Source: Schizochytrium sp. TIO01
Taxonomy: Eukaryota > Sar > Bigyra > Thraustochytrida > Thraustochytriidae
Assembly (NCBI GenBank): GCA_004764695.1
Contig: SMSO01000005.1
Location: 161,501-225,500, forward strand
Direction of reading: 5' to 3'
DNA: 64,000 nucleotides
The translations under genes were made by a program, and so were the position numbers. Positions 9,606-20,928 of this stretch are shown in pieces. How positions within the stretch are numbered: position 1 is the first letter of the stretch; each line of letters opens with the position of its first letter. Under the pieces are notes generated by a model. It was not told where the DNA came from. It was given only the letters and a program-made list of their open reading frames with translations, and did not search any database.

Positions 9606-11987
9606 TTAGACAAGTTTTGGTCTCTTTGCATCCGGAAAATCGCATTCGACCCAGTCTGGGACTTCCACAGACTTCCTCGCTAGAATTCGGCTAAGTAGGA
9701 TGTTTTTCTTCTTGAGTTCAGAAACCTCAGCCCTAGCAGTGCGTAGCTCAAGACCCTGAATTTCAAAATCATCCTGCAGGTCCAAAAGGAGGACATCGTT
9801 TTTGTCTTTTGGTGTCGACGATGAAGGTGTTGGAGAGGGTTCTCTCGACCTAGCAGGAACCTTCTTGCGCAAATTTTCATTCTCGGATTGCACATTTTTC
9901 AAAGCTTGTTGCATAGATCTCATCGTTTGCTCCATATCGTAGAGTTCTAGTGCAATTTTTGTGTAGCGCCCTTTCCACTTTGCAATGCCTTTCTTCATTT
10001 TGGCTTCCATATCTGCAATTTTAGCGTTTGTCTGCCCAGCCTCGCCATCAAAAGAATAGTGAAATGACATAGGGACAGAGGTTTGTGGCATAGACAGCGA
10101 TGTTACCGAACGGGATGATGAAGATGATGATGAAGATGATATAGAATTCTGATGAGCCCGTGGTGGAGTAGACGCTGAGCCGAGAGTAATTAGCGTAGAG
10201 AATGGAGCAGCAGGAGTTGCTTCGGTTTTGTTTGCTGATGTAGCATCAGAATGCACTGGCGCATTCGCCGAGGCAGAAACAGGTATACGAGCAGGAGCAC
10301 TAGTAGCAGCATCAGTAGGAACACTCGACAAAGCAGTGGTAGAAGTGCCAGCGGCAAGAGGCGCAGGCTGTGCCTCCTCATTTTCCTTCAGCTCTACAAT
10401 CTTCATAATTCCTTCATAGTATTTTTTTGATTCTGCTTTCGCAAGATTAGAAAAGGTCACAGAGAATGGTGAGCTTCTTGCGCGAAGAACCTCATTCAAA
10501 ACCTTAACTGGGTCTTCTTGAGGTTTCTTATCAACTTCAAGTTGGAAAGCATCCAAAAACAGCCTAGTTTTTGTTTTCTTCTTAATAACCTTGGTTGCAT
10601 CTTCTGAAGGGTATACACTCGTATTGCCTTTACCTCTGTGTTGGAAACGGAAATCAATTGTCACCACTTTGCCTTTTGACGGGAAACAGCCCTCGTAACA
10701 TTCTTCGATAAATTTGGAAATGATCCGTGACCTTTCGCTTGGTTCGATATGTGTAATATCTGACTCTAGATCCCCATTCCGAACGATATCCTCGCCCTCA
10801 GCCCCGTTATTGTCGTCACCAGACCCCTGTTGATTCTCATTTTGCTGTTGTTGCTGAGCCACTGCAGATTCGATAAACTTGTGTTTTTCCTTAGGAGACA
10901 GGCCCATTGCAGCAGAGACAATCGTAGCAGCAGCTGCCGCAGTCGTGGCTGAGATAATAGAAGAATTTGAATTTGAGCGATCCCGGCCTTCGTCATGATT
11001 TCGCTTGCCAGTATCCTGGACTTTGCCGACGCTGATTATTGAAGATCTTCGAGCACGGGTTACCTTTGGCTGACTGGCTTGCTGAAGCGACGTTCGCAAA
11101 TTATCACTGGAAACCTCTTTATGTTGACTATAAACACTACTCATCCCAAGCTCAGGGCTCGACCCGTAAGCTTGAGATGAACCCTTTTCAGTTTGCTGAA
11201 GTAGAGGCAATTCACGAGGTTCTTTCTGTTTAACTGACTCGATGCTCGTTAAGGGCTTTTGTTCCTTGCGCTTAGTCAATTCGTTTGGTTGAAGCTGCTC
11301 AATTTGAGTGCTATTAGTGGAAGGACTGCTCAAGGAAATATTTTGAAGTGGAATTTCACTCTGATTTGAAGAAGCACTTTTGAATCCCTTTTTTTGTTGG
11401 TTTGTAGTAGTCTGTTCTGCCCCCCCTTGCGCAGAGCTTGATGAAGTTTCTCCCGAATGATGTGGGTCAGGTGCTTGTCTTCCATCATGATTACTATTAA
11501 CAGACAATTTTCTTGGGATTGTAGATTGAGAAGGCTTCGTTCCAAAGGGCGGTTGTCCTGGTACTGCGCTCGGCAGCTCACTCAAGCTGCTATCAAAAGA
11601 CTGCGAAGGGCTTGACCTGGAAACGCCGCTACTGCCGCCACCGCTGAAAGGTATCTTGTTTATTTCTTTTTTAGATGCAGTTTCACGCTGTCGCTGATGG
11701 AGTTGTTGGTTCTGCTGTTGTTGCTGTTGGGGTGAGGCTAAGTGCTCTTCTGAATTGATGCGAAATTGTGCACGAAGTTTTTGAATTTCGTTGCTTGGAT
11801 CCCTCAGAGCTTTCAAGAGTGCTTCCCTATCAAAAGGCATGGGCACAGGACTAGCGGGCGACACACCCTCACTTCCTGGTCCATAAAAATTTTCTGATTT
11901 AGATCCCTGTGACTGGTACATCAAGTCCTTCTTATGCTTCGCAACGATATCCACGAGCTTTCTGAGTTTGTCATTGGTGGTCGTCAT
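9606..11987 (-). CDS. Large paralogue of a two-member family: unknown domain plus coiled coil
   Basis: A 793-residue protein, mostly low-complexity (Ser/Gln/Thr/Pro/Asn). N-terminal 1-75 is charged and helical; 85-415 is disordered, with poly-Gln tracts and an Ala stretch around 348-360. A folded-looking block lies at about 420-535 (FIEECYEGC, KVVTIDFRFQHRGKGNTSVYP, then TRLFLDAF). A Pro/Thr/Ser linker with an acidic/Ser run follows, and then a C-terminal coiled coil (about 655-790) ending in a basic KRPKLV tail, a possible nuclear localisation signal. The block and the coiled coil both recur in the 393-residue neighbour (14311-15492), so they are diverged paralogues from a local duplication. 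I do not recognise the domain. Function unknown; nuclear scaffold or regulator is a guess from composition. Confidence 0.78.
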   Translation of the reverse strand: MTTTNDKLRKLVDIVAKHKKDLMYQSQGSKSENFYGPGSEGVSPASPVPMPFDREALLKALRDPSNEIQKLRAQFRINSEEHLASPQQQQQQNQQLHQRQRETASKKEINKIPFSGGGSSGVSRSSPSQSFDSSLSELPSAVPGQPPFGTKPSQSTIPRKLSVNSNHDGRQAPDPHHSGETSSSSAQGGAEQTTTNQQKKGFKSASSNQSEIPLQNISLSSPSTNSTQIEQLQPNELTKRKEQKPLTSIESVKQKEPRELPLLQQTEKGSSQAYGSSPELGMSSVYSQHKEVSSDNLRTSLQQASQPKVTRARRSSIISVGKVQDTGKRNHDEGRDRSNSNSSIISATTAAAAATIVSAAMGLSPKEKHKFIESAVAQQQQQNENQQGSGDDNNGAEGEDIVRNGDLESDITHIEPSERSRIISKFIEECYEGCFPSKGKVVTIDFRFQHRGKGNTSVYPSEDATKVIKKKTKTRLFLDAFQLEVDKKPQEDPVKVLNEVLRARSSPFSVTFSNLAKAESKKYYEGIMKIVELKENEEAQPAPLAAGTSTTALSSVPTDAATSAPARIPVSASANAPVHSDATSANKTEATPAAPFSTLITLGSASTPPRAHQNSISSSSSSSSSRSVTSLSMPQTSVPMSFHYSFDGEAGQTNAKIADMEAKMKKGIAKWKGRYTKIALELYDMEQTMRSMQQALKNVQSENENLRKKVPARSREPSPTPSSSTPKDKNDVLLLDLQDDFEIQGLELRTARAEVSELKKKNILLSRILARKSVEVPDWVECDFPDAKRPKLV

Positions 11988-12296
11988 GATGCTTTCTTCG
12001 CAGTGGGAAAAAGCCTGTCGTTAAACCAACTTCAAACAAGCCGCAGACGGGGCCCGCCTCGAGGCCCGTAACAAGTTCCACCAGGTTCAAGATAGACCGC
12101 AGCCTTGCTGCACTCCGTCCCAGAGCTCACGGCTGTCTCCTCGTCGATCGATCAGTTTCTAGTTTACTTCTCATTTCTTCTTCTTTGCTCAATCGACTTG
12201 AACTTGAAAAAACTTGGCAAGGTGAGTGCTTTGTGGAAAACAAGGAGCTCTGTTACTGACCTCTTAACTAAAACCATAGTACTGGAGTTAATAAGT

Positions 12297-12341
12297 CAGT
12301 CATCTGTCAGTCATCAGTCAGTCAGTCAGTCAGTCAGTCAA
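12297..12341. repeat. (CAGT)n microsatellite
   Basis: Imperfect then perfect CAGT/GTCA tetranucleotide repeats (about ten units), 0.3 kb upstream of the 793-residue gene. Confidence 0.9.
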
Positions 12342-12696
12342 GGGGCCCGTGAAAAGCAGACCTGAGTTAAGACTCGAGCAGGGTGGCTGCGTGGAAGGTC
12401 ATAGGACATTCCAACATTGATAATTCTCCTGGGACTTGGTTCGAGGGTGTATTTTGCCTCGCTGAAGGCCTTCTTGGTGATTCGATTGATTTGTGACAAA
12501 AAAACACTGCTGCTATTTCTTCCTTCCTGAGGGTATAAGGCGAGATAGTGCTTTGAGTAGAAGTGTTTATCTAATATCTATCTACTATTTGGTAGGAGGT
12601 GCTAGGTAATAATATCTACTACCTTAAGAAGGATACGCAAGAAGTTGAACTTCTTTATTTGCATTTCTTTTGGTTTCGAGCCAAGCGCTTCGAGTC

Positions 12697-12735
12697 TCTT
12701 CTTCTTCTTCTTCTTCTTCTACTACTACTACTACA
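12697..12735. repeat. (CTT)n-(CTA)n compound microsatellite
   Basis: About eight CTT units followed directly by five CTA units; a clean switch between two trinucleotides, typical of slippage after a point change. Confidence 0.9.
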
Positions 12736-14310
12736 AGTATGCCTCATTCTCCATATGCAAACCTTGTTACGGTGTCCTGATCCTCCACTTGGATTAGATA
12801 TAGTCGTCAAATGATTTTGAGTTGTGCTGCAGCAGCTAACTAAAAACCAATAGCGTCTCATGCTTCTAATTATAAGCTTTCTATGAATCTGGCGCTAATA
12901 ATGAATGTGAAAATGAATGAATGCATACCTGCTTGCTACGGCAGCACAGGTAGGTAGAGATGCCTAGCCTAGTAAGTAGTAGCATTTTTGCCAGTCCCTC
13001 TTTCAAATTACTTTAATTACTTTGCGGTAGAGTACCTACTTTGGTATCATGGCATCGTAATAAAATTTAGCGATTATTTATATGCAGCGATATTTGCTCA
13101 GAACATGGACTGATATTTCAAACCCTTGCTCAGAATTGTAAAGAGGCCTAGAAGAATTAGGCTTTTTTTTGAGATTTCCAAGATGCTGATTGTCTCGTAT
13201 TGGACTATACGATAGGTAAGTGAATACGTGTTTTGGTTTATGCGATACAAGTGGAGGTGAAAGGAAACGTGACGAAAGAAATTTATATGGTGAAGGTGCT
13301 ACAACTAGGTACTATTTAGTTACCTAGATCTTGGATCAGCAAAGCTTTGTGCAGGTTTAAAGTAGCTGGATAAACCTTTCTACTTGCTATTCTTTTATTT
13401 TATTTGTTTTCTTATCTCACCACAGCATAGTTGCTAGCGGAGTATAACGCTTGATTGAAATTAAAAACAGATTTAGAATTAGAATTGGTACCTCTTTATT
13501 GTTTTGTCTAACCGATCTAGACAAAATTTATAGTTTTAGAAATAAGGCTATCTATATTTTATTGTCATTTTTTTCATTTTCTGAAGTTTTAGTTGGTAGA
13601 AAACTTCAGGACGCTAATTTCTCTGTGTGCTTATGAGCAGAGATTTGAAGTATCAGCACACATACCAATACAAAAATTCGTCATGGGGGATTTTTCTCGA
13701 ATTGATTCGTCAGCGTTCTGCTGCTTTGAATGCCTGAAATTAAGCAATGATTCTAATCAAATGCAAAATTGAGATTTTGAAACCAGTTTCCCAAATATGC
13801 AATGGATCTTGAAGATTTTTAGAGTTGCCAATATTCGAAAAAAAAACCAAAATTCTATTTCAAGATTCCTCTTGGAATTGAACTGGATGTACTCGAGTTG
13901 CTATTAGATATATTTCTTTCCTTATGTTAGAAAGTTCGCTATTCTTTGAGATTGTGTTATCCTCGATTTGACATTATCATAAGATTAAAATGTCATATCA
14001 ATAGCTCATGAATGTAGACATTCAATCATACATTGCATATACTTTTCGTATCAGCAAAGAAATATATGAAGTCTTTATTTCAAGTCATGGAGACTTGTTC
14101 TTTGTAAGTACAATCTGAGGTATCTATCTGTTAAAAGGCTCGAAAGTTTAGCTTCTATTGAATACAAACCTAAAGACAGGGTAGGCGAATTAGCTAGTAT
14201 CAAGGCGAGGGAGTAAGGAAGAAAAAGAGAGAAGAAGAAAAAAAAAAATAAGTGAACACATTTTTCATAGTATCTTGAAGGAAGGAAGAGCATGGACACT
14301 ATCAAATGGC

Positions 14311-15492
14311 CTACACAGAACCCTGAGCCCAACGAGGAAGATCCCCATTGTGCCGCTGATAGTGTCGCATCAATGTTCTGTTTTTCATCTCAAGCTCCTC
14401 AATGCGTGTTTTCGCTGTTTTCAATTCCCACTGAGCAATGTCCAAGCTGTCTTGGAGCGTTTGAAGCTCGTCTGACGATCGCTCAACACGACGGTGTTTC
14501 ACATGGTGGAGTTCATCGCTAGAAGCTGCATTTGTCTCTCGGTCTCGGAGAGCAATAAGTTCATGTTCGACCTTCCTACGACGTGCTTTCTCATCCTGAT
14601 ACTTCTTCACCATTCGGTCATATTTGTTCCGTGATACTACACCCTCTGAACCTGGTGCATTAAGCGGGGCTGAGTTAAGCTCATTCGAAGAGCTAGAACT
14701 CGACTGTTGTGGTTGTGATGGTGGGAGGGTAACTCCCGCATCTTCTACCTGCTTGTTTGACGCAGGAGCGGGCATTGAAGCCCTTCGACCTTTGCTTGGA
14801 GCGGTTGGTGAGATTTTGATACCTTTTAAAATGACAAGATTACCACTGACTGCTCCATCCATGGAATTTGGTGCAAGAGTACACGATTGCACAGAATATA
14901 AAGACTCTACCTCGCGCAACTCAGTGTTAAATGCGTCCTCTGGGGTTGCAAAGTCTTTAGCCTCTGCTCGAAAAGTGTCGATAAGGAGTTTCGTGGAGAT
15001 TATCTGTTGTCCCACCACTTTTTTTGCTCCTTCAGGATATACACTAGTTGAACCTGGACGTCGGATTTGGGGCCGGAACTCTAGTATAACTTTTTTCTGC
15101 TTGTTGTGATCAGAACACAATTCGAAACACTCTTCCACGAATGTCGCAAGTACATAAGCTTCATTTGTTGCCGTCGCTGCACCTGCTGATCTTGGTGTTT
15201 GCGCTTGCGCTAGACGCGGTTTTCCATTGCCGACACTTATATTGTCATCAGCATCTCCATCCCTGGAGCTGGTCGAACCAGTTACCTTTCGTTTGGGGCG
15301 AACTGCCCAGTCATTCTGGACAAGTGGACGACCATCCGAGCTATCATCTTGGGTTGTAATAATCTTGGGCGGCAACGCTTTCTGTTTAGGTTGACTTTCT
15401 TCGCTCTCGCTTAGACGTCGAGCAGAAGCTAAAATTTTAGCACGAACATCCTTCTCAGACTCAGACCCCGAATCCGTATTGTAACCGCTCAT
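14311..15492 (-). CDS. Small paralogue of the same two-member family
   Basis: A 393-residue protein with the domain order of the 793-residue neighbour: disordered acidic/Ser N-terminus (1-110), the shared block at about 112-226 (FVEECFELC, KVILEFRPQIRRPGSTSVYP, STKLLIDTF), then a disordered linker and a C-terminal coiled coil (about 285-375) ending LPRWAQ. Aligned by eye, the pairs are F-EEC-E-C, K-K-V---F--Q-R--G-TSVYP--A-KV, T-L--D-F---- and, in the coiled coil, LQD---I---EL-TA---- -EL--KN--L. The N-terminal parts also share a short ISVG motif. The ATG start at 15490-15492 is clear, and the length difference from the paralogue is almost all low-complexity sequence. Function unknown. Confidence 0.78.
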   Translation of the reverse strand: MSGYNTDSGSESEKDVRAKILASARRLSESEESQPKQKALPPKIITTQDDSSDGRPLVQNDWAVRPKRKVTGSTSSRDGDADDNISVGNGKPRLAQAQTPRSAGAATATNEAYVLATFVEECFELCSDHNKQKKVILEFRPQIRRPGSTSVYPEGAKKVVGQQIISTKLLIDTFRAEAKDFATPEDAFNTELREVESLYSVQSCTLAPNSMDGAVSGNLVILKGIKISPTAPSKGRRASMPAPASNKQVEDAGVTLPPSQPQQSSSSSSNELNSAPLNAPGSEGVVSRNKYDRMVKKYQDEKARRRKVEHELIALRDRETNAASSDELHHVKHRRVERSSDELQTLQDSLDIAQWELKTAKTRIEELEMKNRTLMRHYQRHNGDLPRWAQGSV

Positions 15493-17785
15493 TATAGTCC
15501 AGATCTACCAAGTGTGATGAATATACTCCAAGTTTTCTGCTTTATACTGGAGGATTACCCGTCCACAACCCCAGATCGAAACCAGGAATATATAGAAAAA
15601 TAGGGTCAAATATTTTCCTCGCAATAGTCCAATCTGCAGAGCCTCCAAGCTAGTCCAAGCTAACGTAGGAAAGACAGGGAATAGAAACAATCTTTCTTCG
15701 AGTTTTTCCCAGCCTGGCGCAACTTTTTTTCCTGTGTGACTTGCTCCTTCCAAGGTATCTCCTGGGCTGATTCAAGTTTAAAGCACGTCGCCCGAGTTCT
15801 TGTCTTTCGCCAAACCTCTGTAGATCTCGCGAGAGTAGCTCTCTTTGGAGCACGCTGTTCGCAAGTCAAAGAAGATTGAGACAGTTCGTTAACCTCTTAT
15901 AAGCAATTGCGTTGTGAAGCGATCTGTTTCGATACCAGTCGCGTTCCGCCTCGACTAGGTTTATAGCCTATACGTAAACAGTCAATCTTAAAATCCACAA
16001 TCAAACCTACAATTAGTTTACAGCGAGTACCACTGCCGTCGCTACACGCAAACGCCCTTGCCTGCGCACTTTTCGGAATGAGGAAAGCAAGAAAAGAGAT
16101 TGGGCTGCTTGACTTGTAGTACTACGTAGTATCACTAGTACTACGCACCTATTGCTAATAGTAAGAGAGCAAGACTACGCCAGTATATAAGACTGCCTGT
16201 CTGTGATTTTCCCTCCCTTGTTTACAGTAAGCAAATTTTATTAAGGGCAGCTCAGCAATCTTTGATGATCCCGGTGCAACTGTGGCATCGCTGTATACAT
16301 AAGAGCAAACTGCTAACCTGGACTCTGGCATGGGCCACCCGGAGCTGTTTGGTATATCTGGCATACTTTTTATAGTTTTGGGGCTATTGGAATAGGTGAG
16401 GCGAGGCCATAATTTTATTCAACCAGGTGCTGCCATACTAGTAAGTAAACAGCCATGATCAGAAATCGAGAAGTTAGCAGCCAGTGAATAGAATAATACA
16501 CACCAACCCGAGTTACAGGTGACGAATTGGGTGTATAGCGTCTGACTTTCAATTCGAAGGAAGGTGTGTATAATGACATTACTTATTAAATGATTCAAAG
16601 CTAAAGAACATCTCTATTGAGACCTGGCATACGCGCAGGGGCTGGAAAAAAGAAACAGCAATGTCGCTGACACTGTCTTTGTGAAAGAGCTGCATTCTTT
16701 GATTGTCTCATTGTAGGTGCACTAAGAGGTATCATACCTTAGTACGAGACAGATGTTGATGGCAATTCTCTACTCAAACCATAACAACCTATCCTGGCTG
16801 GCGAATGGTTCCATGAATTTTACGTTCTGCTTTACAATAATCCAATAATATACGTATACTGCAAAGTATCAGAATCTATGCATTGCGCTCTTCCTTAAAT
16901 GTATTTCAAAGGCGCGGATAGCATGCCCTGTTTTTAAAAAAACAGTAAGGAAGTATTGCTGGACCAAATCATGACCATCTAAACTGCCTTTGCGTTCATA
17001 ATAATAAACTCATTCACATCACTACAGTGTAGATATCTCGCCAACCTAACAGGATTTAATTCAAACCATTCTTCGACCAATCATTCTAAACATTTTCATT
17101 GAATCTTCTAGTTTACCTTTTTGGACAGGTTTATTATCCTTCTTCTAGTGTGCCTACTTTTCTTTTTGGAAACTATAACTTTGAACTTTCTCACATTGAA
17201 AATAACTCGCGTGGGATATACTGAGATTGAAAGTTATCCTCAAAAACTAGCCTTAACCTGAAATAGGTTGAAGTGTCAACGTGAAGAGTGGGTGGCAACT
17301 GACATTATAGACTTTGTCTAGGATCCGGCATTTCAGCTGCAGACAGGCAATCACAAACTTCGTTGCGCACTTCATGCTCTCACGTTTAGTGTGTTTTACT
17401 TTCACAATTAGCCCGTGCCAATACATGTACCTGCTCGGCATACAACGAGAAGGCGTCCTATTTCGCAAGCTAAAGTCAGGTGACTTTCGCTCCGGTATAT
17501 ATATACGAGTCATGTCAAAGATCTTCAAAACCTTGCCCTCAATTTCAGGTGGGTTCTATAAATTCTTCATATGTCTATAGTGTTGGTTTTAATCGACAAA
17601 TTTTGAAAGTGTTAAAAGAACATTTAATATTTTTCCTTCCTTCGTGTTTGTCACTATTTTTGCACGATTTGAGATAGCCCATACTACTGAAAGATGATTC
17701 TGGCCAGCTTGAGGTTGACTGTGAAGATGAAGGCAAGGATCTTGATGAAAGCTTTAAGAAGGTTGATTTAAGAGTTAGCGAACTG

Positions 17786-17813
17786 CTGTCCTGGAGAATG
17801 AATTCCAGGACAG
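17786..17813. repeat. Perfect 10-bp inverted repeat
   Basis: Arms CTGTCCTGGA (17786-17795) and TCCAGGACAG (17804-17813) with an 8-base loop. It lies inside a protein-like fragment, so it could be a coincidence of coding sequence or a remnant of a structured element. Confidence 0.7.
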
Positions 17814-19607
17814 ATGGATTCATGTAGTAATTAAGGAGGTTAAGACATTCTTGAAAGGTGTTAGAGATAATCGATGAGGTTAGGTTAATTCAATCTCTAC
17901 AACCATCGATTCAAGTTACACTATGCTTGGATATAGGTGATGTGTACTCACACCTCTGGTTATTGAGTCCGTCAGCCACATGAATCTGGCTGCTTACTCT
18001 TGCTCTATTGTAAACCTTATGTCTACAAGGGTTTCATAAAGGGACGCCAAGAACTCTAGGAATGTCTTGTCAACTAGTTCCCTTAATTGGAGATCTCAGC
18101 ACATACAGAACAAACCATATATATAGCTGCTGCATTTTCCCATTATTCTTAAAAGAAAAGACGCCTAGGTTGGACAGGAAAGACTTTTGTTGTTGTTGTC
18201 TGGCTTTCCAAATAGCTCAATGAATACCTTGAGTAATGATAGCAAGATAATTGAAATAAATAGAAGTACCTTTTGATGATGTCGATGCTCGTAGACCGTA
18301 GATTTTATCTAGCATAAGCTACAGAAGTGTTTTCTGCTTGGAACCTTTACATTCCTCAGTTTCTTGTTGGGACTGTCTCAGATTTTACCAAAGCCGGCAC
18401 CGACAGATGTGTTCAGCAGATTGAGCTCCGATTTAAGAGACTTACCTCTTGACGGCGTTTTTGATTCTTTGTAAAATGAAGTCCCCAGTCGTATTGTAGC
18501 TGTCAGGGTTGTATTTTATAGCTGCTGAGATCTCCAATCGATGTAGCATTTAAAAAAGTGGAAGTGTGCTCTACCCCACTCTCACGAGTGGTGGGCGAGT
18601 AATTCTAGTAATCATAATAAGCAAAGCTCCCTCCTAAACTTAGACTACTTCGTAACATAAGGACATACTGATGACTGTATAGAACTTCTTGTCTCTCCCT
18701 TGCCCGAAGTGGCAAAGGCACCACGAGCAAAATGTTTCCATCTCCAAGGCATGTCCTTATTTCCACCCTAGTCCCTAACAAAATAGCAAGAACGCATTTT
18801 CCTAAAAGCGTGACCAGCGCGTCAGGGAGTAGGTACTAAAATATAAATGATTGTGTGCATCAAATACGAAAGGTCAAAGTTTAGGAAAGCAAACAACTTA
18901 ATTAATGAACAGGTAGAAACGGCTTAAAATAAGAGAAAACTAAACAAGGTCTAACAATTACATCCCAGAAGCTGAGCGATGCATTGATACATTGAGGCAC
19001 TCTAGCTAGTAAAAGTTTTCCCTTGTAAGAGGAAAGCATTATCTATGTATGCGGTCCTACTCCTCCAGCCGGGAAGCAAGCACTTTTGATATTTGGAAGA
19101 TTATGAGTACAACTTGAAGGGTATGAAAACGCTTTGTTGAACATTATGCTGCCTTGCAGCCTCTAAAGCAATTTTGAGTAACTTGTTTATTTTCGTTTGT
19201 TTTTTAGAAAGAAAAAGTACAACTTTAAGTTATAACAAATCGGCTGTATATTTGATCAAGAATTCTAATGAGAACCAGTTTGTCATGTTCAAGCTGATTT
19301 TATTTAAATTTGCGATGATGTTAACGTTATGCAATCATGCGCACGCATCGAATGTCGCAAATGAAATACAATTTATGTGCTCTGATTTATTAGTTTAGGA
19401 CCTTGTATACCATATATATGATACCTACATTTTTTAAAATTAAAAAATAATAATTACCTTTTTATAAAACTCTCGGCATAAAGAAAAAAGCATTATTACC
19501 CTGGTAGATTTTGAAAGAAAATACACACATCTGTTTCATTTGTTTCTCTGCGCATAATCCATGGACCAATACAATGGTTTAAAGAGCGTGTCTGAGCATG
19601 TGGCAGG

Positions 19608-19609
<2 letters not shown>

Positions 19610-19635
<26 letters not shown>
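19610..19635. repeat. 26-base poly(A) run
   Basis: Uninterrupted A tract. It could be the tail of a retrotransposed copy, but I find no coding remnant or target-site duplication beside it. Confidence 0.9.
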
Positions 19636-19638
<3 letters not shown>

Positions 19639-20928
19639 TGGCTTCGATCAATGAGAATGAACTCGAGAGTGATCAGTTTGGAAGTTTGGGGGGGCTGCAA
19701 AAGATTGTACCTGTAATAGGTAACTTGCCTACGTGCACCCTCGCTATTTAGAGTTAACGTGTTCAAATTTGTTAGCTTGGGCCAACAGGATCGAATCACT
19801 CTACTATTTCAATCTAGTTACCTTCAAAACCAGGGTAGAAGCCATTGCTTTTTTCTTGACTTTAGTTTATGAAAATCGATTGATCATCATGACTCTTGAC
19901 TACTAGTAGAAGCTGATCGAAACAATTCTATACCAGAAAACTATCTCCACGCGCCAAACTAGAAACATGATTTCCAGCGCAGCATTTAGTGCTGTTTATC
20001 CTCTAACTTGAGTGAATATGCACTTGCCAATGTAGTTCTGATTAACTGGTAGTATATAGTCATCAGGCTGAAATTCTAGTCATAAAAGCTCAAATGTGAT
20101 CTGTTAAATCATTTCACATGAGAGAGTGCTTTCCCTCTCTCAGAAGTGTGTATTCCCTCTCTTTTAGAGTTGTGTAATCTCATAGTAGGACATGTCAATG
20201 ACTCTTTGGAAGTTCTCGGCTGAAATAAGAGCAGTTAAAGGATTGCTACAAAAACCTTTGATTACAGCACTTTTTCATTTGATACTCTGCCTACTGGACA
20301 TATGAGTGATTGTTTTGAGTTCTTACTCAAGTTTACTTTTTTATATTATTTATTATAAAATTAAGCTAGTGGGCTAGACAATTACCTGTCTAATCTTTTA
20401 TATATATAAATTTAACTGAAAACAAAATACGGGCCATGATCGAGTGAACAAAGAAAGTAGCTAATAGTCCCTAGGTACCTGCCTCATCGACCGTCGATTA
20501 AAGAATACAGAACACGGAGTACCTTGTCCACGCATGCTTAATTTCGTGAAAAGAAAAAGCGAAAACTGCAATTTGAGCGAGGGAATGATACACCGGATTT
20601 TGTAAGACAGCTTGTTCGTTTTTGTTTATATGAAATTTGGCATGTGCAGTCGTGATCCTTGACAATCGCCCTCCCTCATTTAACAAAGCCAGTGTTCCCT
20701 CTCCCATATACATACATCTACAGCATCATTTGTGACCACTTGTTAAACTTCAAAGATTGAATTACCTTAAAAACAGCCGCAGTCATCTACTACCTAGATA
20801 GTAAGGTCTCTATTCGATTTCCAGCACAGAAAGATCAAACAGGTCTGGTAGACAATAAAAAATATCTCATGAAGCAAACCCTGAACTGTTTCCGACAACC
20901 GTGCTGACTACATGTAACAAACCTATCT

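Larger units (their letters stand above)
11988..14310. other. Intergenic between the two paralogues, 2.3 kb
   Basis: Upstream region of the 793-residue gene and downstream region of the 393-residue gene. Mostly AT-rich (13.4-14.1 kb especially), with two microsatellites listed separately. A sequence near 12930-12946 resembles the 5' end of U6 snRNA but does not continue as U6. No coding signature seen. Confidence 0.55.
15493..20928. other. Gene-poor AT-rich region, 5.4 kb
   Basis: No frame of convincing length or composition on either strand. Details seen: a palindromic GTAGTACTAC cluster at about 16116-16145; a 49-codon protein-like plus-strand fragment at 17678-17827 with no start (acidic; FKKVDLRVSELLSWRM), containing a perfect 10-bp hairpin; a CCACTC/GAGTGG hairpin near 18577-18592; a 26-base A run at 19610; and AT-only stretches near 20340-20420. 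Decayed transposon sequence is possible but unproven. Confidence 0.5.

Noticed and set aside
12930-12990. Sequence resembling the start of U6 snRNA (CTTGCTACGGCAGCACA)
   Set aside because: The similarity stops after about 17 bases; none of the conserved U6 core follows.
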